Shown here one piece after another: positions 59,221 to 64,000 of a stretch of 64,000 bases of DNA. The notes under the pieces are model-generated. The model was given only the letters and a program-made list of their open reading frames with translations. It made no database searches and was not told the origin of the DNA. The stretch is from CSP1-5 sp964348275 (GTDB lineage: Bacteria > Methylomirabilota > Methylomirabilia > Methylomirabilales > CSP1-5): assembly GCA_964348275.1 (NCBI GenBank), contig CAYGBT010000011.1, positions 22,754 to 86,753 on the forward strand. Reading direction: 5' to 3'. The number at the start of each line of letters is the position of its first letter. The first letter of the stretch is position 1. The position numbers were made by a program, and so were the translations under genes.

Positions 59221-59577
59221 CTACGCTGGAGGCCGAAATCCCGGAATCGTCAGGACTGCTTCGTTGATCTTTGCCGCCAGGATGAAATCGCTTTCGGTGA
59301 GGCCGTTGATCTTATGGGTCCAGATCTCGATTGTGGCCCTCCCCCAGCCGAAGCTGATGTCGGGATGATGTCCCTCCTGCTCGGCGACCGCGCCTACGCG
59401 GTTCACGAAGTCCAATGTGCTCTTGAAGTCCTTGAAGCGGAAGGTTTTGCGAAGGTGATGCTCCTCCACCACCTCCCACCCCTCTACTTGGGAAACCAGG
59501 GGTGCGATCTCCTGGCTGGTGAGAGGCGGTGTCCCCCCCTTACACGGAACACACGACTTGCTCGCCAATTGCGACAC
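59221..59577 (-). CDS. phhB: Pterin-4a-carbinolamine dehydratase
   Basis: A 118-residue enzyme with the signature EGHHPDISFGWGRATIEIWT and the start LTSQEIAPLVSQVEGWEVVE. The HHPD pair is the active centre. It dehydrates 4a-hydroxytetrahydropterin in phenylalanine hydroxylase recycling and is also found alone in bacteria that use pterins otherwise. No hydroxylase is seen here. Confidence 0.93.
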   Translation of the reverse strand: MSQLASKSCVPCKGGTPPLTSQEIAPLVSQVEGWEVVEEHHLRKTFRFKDFKSTLDFVNRVGAVAEQEGHHPDISFGWGRATIEIWTHKINGLTESDFILAAKINEAVLTIPGFRPPA

Positions 59578-59880
59578 GACGCGCCGCCTTTCAGAGTGGA
59601 AGATTCCTATCCCCAGTTCCTCTCAATCATACTGGGCACCGCCTGTTTCGGCAAGCTTACAGCAGGCTGTCGCGGCAAGCTCCGTCGGGCCCCCACGGGT
59701 GACCCTTAGAGTTCTGTGCTCGGTGCCCGGTCCTGCCCCACATGCCGGGATGCTCTCGAAGGCTCTACAACTAGTTCCTTTCATATCAATAATTTCAAGC
59801 GCTGATCCTCATCCAGCCCTTAAAAAAATCGTTGCACCCATCAGAATTTTCTGATAGAAGCCTGGCACGCGGGAGGGATC
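59578..59880. other. Intergenic region between phhB and the M23 peptidase
   Basis: This 303-base gap holds an inverted word ATCAGAATTTTCTGAT (59840-59855) 25 bases before the peptidase start and a GGGAGGG ribosome site. No ORF or RNA gene is seen. Confidence 0.3.
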
Positions 59881-61218
59881 GTGCGGGATCAAAAGTCTCG
59901 TCGAAATATCCAGCGACTCCTGGGTCGCCAGCGACCCCTGAAAGGCCACGGGGGGCTAGGGTCGAGGCTCTTCCTCGCGGCATTCTTCTTTTTGTCCGCC
60001 CTAGTAATTTCGTATTTTCTGCCAGCCCGCGAGAGGACTCCGCAATCCCCTCAACCAACGATCTCATCCACCTCCACTCTTCCCCGGCTGGCCGAGTCCC
60101 TCCACGATGCCGAGATGCATCCGTCCCACCGAACAGTCCACGGGACGATTGGACATGGACAGACTTTTGCCCAGGCCATGAGTGCCAAAGGCCTCTCCGG
60201 TCAGCTCACCCATGAGATTGCCCGAGCACTCCGCCCTCATCTGAACTTTCGAAAGATCCCGTCCGGCTCAAAATTTCAGGCGACGCTAGACAACAGCGGA
60301 TCCCTCCGGGACTTTCTGTTTGAGGTGTCTCCTATAGAGATCTACGAGGTGACCCGGGAAGGGAGCGAGTATCGGGGAGACCGGCGCGACGTCGCCATCG
60401 AACGCCGGGTAGAAAAAATTGCCGGGAAAGTCACCTCTTCGCTCTTCGAGAGCATGGAGGCCCTTGGGGAAAACCCTGAACTTATCCTCCGTTTCGTGGA
60501 TATCTTCCTCTGGGACTTTGACTTCAACAGCAACGCCCGACCTGGGGACGAATTCCGAATGTTGGTGGAGAAGAAGTACGGCGACGGCACATTCGTCGGC
60601 TACGGAAAGATCCTGATCGCCCAGTACGAAAATCGCGGGAAAACGTACACCGGAATCAACTTCGAGAAACGTCCCGGCAAAGGAGACTTCTATACCCTGA
60701 ACGGCAGGTCCGTCCGCAAGACCTTCCTCCGTTCCCCCTTGCGATTTACGAGGATCAGTTCGCGCTACACCCACCGCAGGCGCCACCCGATCCTGGGCGG
60801 AATTAGACCCCACCTCGCCGTGGATTACGCCGCCCCTCACGGCACCCCGGTCTGGGCCGTGGCCGACGGGGTGGTCCTGTCAGCTGGATGGAAGGGGGGC
60901 AACGGCAAAATGGTCCTCATTCGGCATCGCATGGGATACCGGACCATGTACAACCATCTCTCCAGGTTTGCCAGAGGTATCCGCAAAGGGGCTCGCGTGC
61001 GACAGAAACAGGTCATCGGCTACGTGGGCTCCACCGGCCTCTCGACCGGACCCCACCTCGATTACCGCGTGATCAAGAACGGTCGCTTTGTCAATCCGCT
61101 CACACAGAAGTTCATCCCGGGGAAACCCATTCCCAAGTCCCAGCGGGGAAAATTCCAGCGTCTCCGCGACCGCCTGCTGCACCAGCTTCAGTCACCCAAG
61201 CTCCCTTCAGCGAAGTAG
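59881..61218 (+). CDS. M23 family (LytM-type) metallopeptidase
   Basis: A 445-residue protein starting with GTG behind GGGAGGGATC. An N-terminal membrane segment (LFLAAFFFLSALVISYFLPA) leads to a central OapA/LysM-like region (HGTIGHGQTFAQAMSAKGLS, RKIPSGSKFQATLDNSGSLR). The M23 domain has HLAVDYAAPHGTPVWAVADG and GLSTGPHLDYRV, giving the zinc His and Asp and the last His. The usual final HLHFE is HLDYR, still with the key His. It cuts peptidoglycan crosslinks or activates an amidase. Confidence 0.93.
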   Translation: MRDQKSRRNIQRLLGRQRPLKGHGGLGSRLFLAAFFFLSALVISYFLPARERTPQSPQPTISSTSTLPRLAESLHDAEMHPSHRTVHGTIGHGQTFAQAMSAKGLSGQLTHEIARALRPHLNFRKIPSGSKFQATLDNSGSLRDFLFEVSPIEIYEVTREGSEYRGDRRDVAIERRVEKIAGKVTSSLFESMEALGENPELILRFVDIFLWDFDFNSNARPGDEFRMLVEKKYGDGTFVGYGKILIAQYENRGKTYTGINFEKRPGKGDFYTLNGRSVRKTFLRSPLRFTRISSRYTHRRRHPILGGIRPHLAVDYAAPHGTPVWAVADGVVLSAGWKGGNGKMVLIRHRMGYRTMYNHLSRFARGIRKGARVRQKQVIGYVGSTGLSTGPHLDYRVIKNGRFVNPLTQKFIPGKPIPKSQRGKFQRLRDRLLHQLQSPKLPSAK

Positions 61219-61382
61219 CGCCGCCAATCGCGTCGACCGTTGACCGACAACCCAAGATATTTCCAATTTCGAAATTCGAATTTCGAATTCCAACCGAGGG
61301 TGAACTGTGAACCGTGAACTACGTACACCGGCGAGGGGAGTAAAGCCGAGGACGTCAGAATCTGATTTATGGGCCGTCGAGC

Positions 61383-61839
61383 AGCAGATGCACGCCCCTC
61401 GCTCCGGGCTTCCCATCATTTGAGCCTCACGAGGGGCCTCCCGCTCGTCAGCGGAATAATTCCACTGAATCAATCGGGCGTCAGGTAAGGAGTTCCGCGC
61501 AGGCCGCCTCGACCAACCAACAGAACGGCCACCCCCACCTGCGCTGCGCTCCGGCGGCGGGACCCCGGCCGGACGCAAACCAGATTCCGCTTTCCTCGCG
61601 AATCCGCCCCTCACTCGGCTCCGGCGATCTCCGCATGGCCACTCGAGGCAGCGCCTGCAGGCCTCGAGCGAGATTGCCGGAAGCGGCGGGGCCCCTCGGC
61701 TGGCGGCGGCCTGGGAAACCGAGGCGGGATCCGTGCCCCATCTCTTTGCGCGGAGCGTGAACACGGAGGGACCCAGGCCGTAAGCCGCCGCTCGGGGTCG
61801 CCGCGAGAGACCTAAAGCGAGGGGCCGAAGGTGTTAGCT
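61383..61839. repeat. Large inverted-end repeat element, copy 3
   Basis: About 457 bases, bounded by AGCAGATGCACGCCCCTCGC on the left and AGCGAGGGGCCGAAGGTGTT on the right. Internal blocks follow copy 1 in order: GGGCTTCCCATCAT, GACGCAAACCAGATTCCGC, GATTGCCGGAAGCGGCGGGG, CCCCTCGGCTGGCGGCGGCC, TGGGAAACCGAGGCGGGATC, GAACACGGAGGGACCCAGGC and CGTAAGCCGCCG. The outer arms are exchanged relative to copy 1. Confidence 0.75.
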
Positions 61840-61965
61840 CTACTCAAACAAGATCCAGCAGGAGAGGGAGGGGCGATTCGCCGACGAGCGGAACGGTCCT
61901 CTCTCGGCCAAAACAACGGGAGACTCTTCTACTCTGAACCATCAACCATCAACGACTTTCAGTGG
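61840..61965. repeat. Short-word repeats before the symporter gene end
   Basis: ACTCTTCTACTCTGAACCAT followed by CAACCATCAACG and, at 61963-61978, GGTCATCGGTCATCG, which supplies the stop codon of the symporter gene. These are single or double copies of the word families seen elsewhere. Confidence 0.45.
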
Positions 61966-63933
61966 TCATCGGTCATCGCGTGTTGGGTCGAGGCTGGTCA
62001 CCTTCGCGTGGACCGGCAGCGGCATTTCCTCCGCCTCCTGCGAGAAGCCAAGCTTGAGCCACACCGGGACGAGCGCGATGCCCACGACGAGCTGCGAGGC
62101 GATCCATAGCCCCCAAGACAGCGGCCACCATGTAGGAACGGGGCTGTGGCAGAGCCAAGAACCGATTCCGGTCAGCAAGGAGAAGACGCAGAAGGCCGCC
62201 GCGAGCATGCCCGCGAAGCCCCGGACCAAGCGTTTTACGTTCGTGCCGGGATCGACCCCGAAAGAGGTGGCGATCGGCCCCCACCACCCGGGTGGCTGGG
62301 CGAGCCGGAAGAACCTGCGCAGGCGCTCGGGCTCCTCGGTCGTGAGAAGCGAGACGACGATGCCCGCGGCAGTGGCCAGGACCGCCATGATCAACAATCG
62401 AAGCGCCTCGTCTTCGACGAACTCGAGCAGGGGCCAGGCGGCCAGGAGCGAGACAATGATGCAGGCGAGCTCCCCCCAGGCGCTGATTCTCCACCAGAGC
62501 CAGCGCAGGACGAGAACGACACCCATGCCGGCGCCCAGGAGGAGTGCGATCTTCCACGCCCTCTCGATCGAGGTAAGCTGCGTCATCACGAGCATCGAAA
62601 TCACAAGGATGAGCAGGTTGGATCCGCGAGCGATCCACACGAGCGACCGTGGATTGGGGTCTCTCCTGAGCCACACCTGGCAAATCAGCCGCTTGTAGAT
62701 GTCGTTTGTCCAGTAGGACGCGCCCCAGTTGAGGTGGGTGTCGATCGTCGAGGCCAAGGCCGCCAGCATTGCGGTCAGCATCAGACCTTTGATGCCCCAG
62801 GGGAGCAGCTTGACGATTCCCTTGACGAAGGTGACCTCCCGCTCGTGTTTGAGGATCTCGGGAGCCAGGCTGAGGTCGGGAGGAAAAAGGAGTAGGAGTC
62901 CGAGGGCGATCGGCAGCCAGAAGAGACTGCGCAGGAGCACCTGGGCAACGGTGAACACGACGCTTGCGAGCTTGGCGTCCCGGTCAGACCTGCAGGCCAT
63001 CGACCTCTGGGCCAGGTAGCCGGTCCCGTCAGCGTTGACTTGAATCAGCCACTGGAGGCCAAACACGGCGAGGACGGCGAACGAGGCATTCTTGGCCTGG
63101 GACGGCATAAAGGCGAGGATCTGGTTTGGAGAGATCCCTCCAGGGCCTCCCGCGGCGAAGCGCTCGCGAATCTGCTCGATGATTGGGCCCATGCCCCCGA
63201 AGTCGTAGATGACGTAGCCCATGTACAAGGCGGTCCCCAGCATGGCCAGACTGAACTGAACCACGTCGGTGGCCACCACGCTGCGGAGGCCGCCCGTGGC
63301 GGAGTAAAAGAGGGTGACCATGACGATGGCCAGGATCGAGATGAGGTTGTTGGTTGACTTGACCCAAACGTGCGGGTCATGGGGGCTCACACTGAGGGGG
63401 ACATCCAACCAGGTCACTAGGTGGAGTATCGGCTGGTAGAGCGCAGCGGGCAGCCACTGGTCCCATACCAGGAAGGGCTCCGCGATGGCCTTGGTGGCGA
63501 AGAGGACCCAGGCCAGGACGACGCAGTTAAAGATCGTTCCGAAGTAGATCGCCTTGATCCCACGCAGGGCTGTGGCGGCCCCCTTGCCGTAGCGCAGCTC
63601 GGTCAGCTCCGCGTCGGTCAGCACACTCGCTCGCCGCCAGCTAGGAGCGAGGATGAATCCCATCAACAGGAAGGCGAGGGCGTAGATCCACAACTGCCAG
63701 ATCGCGAAGATCCCGGCCGTCGCGACCAAGCCAGTCACCAGCAGCGGCGTATCTGCCGCGAACTGGGTGGCAGCCATGCTCAGGCCCGCGCTCCAGCCGC
63801 TCAGGCTGCGCCCGGCCAGGAAATACTCTTCCAGGTTCTGTGAGGCGACCTTCCTAGAGTGGATGCCTGATGAGACTGCGTAAACAATGAAGGCCAAGAT
63901 GATAAGGACGTCGATCCAGCCCAAGGTCGCCAC
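61966..63933 (-). CDS. Sodium:solute symporter (SSS) family transporter
   Basis: A 655-residue transporter with about 14-15 membrane helices, starting with GTG behind AGGAG. Family blocks are YFLAGRSLSGWSAGLSMAAT, QLWIYALAFLLMGFILAPSW, FYSATGGLRSVVATDVVQFS and WGIKGLMLTAMLAALASTID. It imports a solute with sodium; the long insert-bearing version seen here occurs in several environmental phyla with unknown substrate. Its stop codon is made by a GGTCATCG repeat word. Confidence 0.9.
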   Translation of the reverse strand: MATLGWIDVLIILAFIVYAVSSGIHSRKVASQNLEEYFLAGRSLSGWSAGLSMAATQFAADTPLLVTGLVATAGIFAIWQLWIYALAFLLMGFILAPSWRRASVLTDAELTELRYGKGAATALRGIKAIYFGTIFNCVVLAWVLFATKAIAEPFLVWDQWLPAALYQPILHLVTWLDVPLSVSPHDPHVWVKSTNNLISILAIVMVTLFYSATGGLRSVVATDVVQFSLAMLGTALYMGYVIYDFGGMGPIIEQIRERFAAGGPGGISPNQILAFMPSQAKNASFAVLAVFGLQWLIQVNADGTGYLAQRSMACRSDRDAKLASVVFTVAQVLLRSLFWLPIALGLLLLFPPDLSLAPEILKHEREVTFVKGIVKLLPWGIKGLMLTAMLAALASTIDTHLNWGASYWTNDIYKRLICQVWLRRDPNPRSLVWIARGSNLLILVISMLVMTQLTSIERAWKIALLLGAGMGVVLVLRWLWWRISAWGELACIIVSLLAAWPLLEFVEDEALRLLIMAVLATAAGIVVSLLTTEEPERLRRFFRLAQPPGWWGPIATSFGVDPGTNVKRLVRGFAGMLAAAFCVFSLLTGIGSWLCHSPVPTWWPLSWGLWIASQLVVGIALVPVWLKLGFSQEAEEMPLPVHAKVTSLDPTRDDR

Positions 63934-63951
63934 GCGGTGATACTCCTAGCC

Positions 63952-63980
63952 CGGATTATTCACGAAGAGGTGAATATCCG
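63952..63980. repeat. Inverted repeat upstream of the symporter
   Basis: CGGATTATTCAC and GTGAATATCCG pair with one bulged T around a six-base loop, 19 bases before the symporter start. It could be a protein-binding site or the terminator of a gene beyond the window edge. Confidence 0.4.
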
Positions 63981-64000
63981 CCCTCCGGGCCGATTCGACC

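Noticed and set aside
61207..61764. 185-codon minus-strand ORF in repeat copy 3
   Set aside because: It does not align in frame with the ORFs of copy 1 or 2 except for short patches, and has no domain.

Overview
The window is GC-rich chromosomal DNA from a Gram-negative-type bacterium, since it carries lspA, a lipobox protein and a full rod-shape operon. Vertically inherited housekeeping genes dominate: uvrB, ileS, lspA, rluD, mreBCD-mrdA-rodA, thiI, trxB, clpB and nfo. The mix of CaiB-type CoA transferase, SDR, URO-D family, AmrS, EndoQ, a UGA-interrupted peroxiredoxin and many repeat-filled gaps would fit an NC10/Methylomirabilota-Rokubacteria-like lineage. That placement is inference; no rRNA or tRNA gene is visible to test it.

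Layout: 0.1-4.7 kb has a DUF2914 protein, a DEAD-box helicase, a metallophosphoesterase and a lipoprotein. 4.9-8.7 kb has an HNH nuclease, a LysM protein and uvrB. 8.7-10.8 kb has a four-helix-bundle pseudogene, a secreted metallo-beta-lactamase-fold protein and a secreted histidine phosphatase. 11.0-14.6 kb is an accessory island on the minus strand: a collagen-like Gly-X-X peptide broken by one extra base, an HPr-kinase-like protein, a PqqD-like protein and an EF-hand amidohydrolase, with one leader sequence lying in front of both the first and last genes. 14.9-20.4 kb has amrS, rluD, lspA and ileS. 20.5-23.2 kb has small membrane proteins, a YdcF-type protein, a large repeat and a HAD hydrolase. 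23.8-30.4 kb is the shape operon (mreB, mreC, mreD, mrdA, rodA) and a divergent PpiD-like protein.

30.6-36.0 kb holds a folate/thiolation/redox group: 5-formyl-THF cyclo-ligase, thiI, a peroxiredoxin whose peroxidatic cysteine codon is UGA (probable selenocysteine), a HUMPS-like barrel, an HbpS-like protein, thioredoxin reductase and a rhodanese. 36.4-41.1 kb has a PilZ protein, a six-fold 35-residue-repeat protein, an MFS exporter, a Lys/Ala-rich DNA-binding-like protein and endonuclease Q. 41.2-44.8 kb is accessory: a large repeat, a TetR regulator with a palindromic site, an Rhs-repeat scar and three orphan ORFs. 44.8-50.2 kb has a HIT protein, a RibBA homologue with altered active sites, a URO-D family protein and clpB. 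50.3-64 kb has a CoA transferase, DUF948 and YtxH proteins, an SDR, a Rieske protein, an AbrB-isoaspartyl peptidase pair, JAMM-TIGR02757-nfo, a methyltransferase, phhB, an M23 peptidase and a sodium:solute symporter.

The non-coding space is unusual. It contains (i) a ~460-480 bp dispersed element with inverted ends at 22.0, 41.2 and 61.4 kb; (ii) a 13-bp-arm hairpin that starts inside the stop codon of its host gene at 14.8 and 30.4 kb; and (iii) inverted arrays of degenerate GTTCA, CAGCTATCAGC and GGTCATCG words in many gaps. Strongest leads: the collagen-like/HprK/PqqD island with its shared leader, the probable selenoprotein peroxiredoxin, and the inverted-end element.
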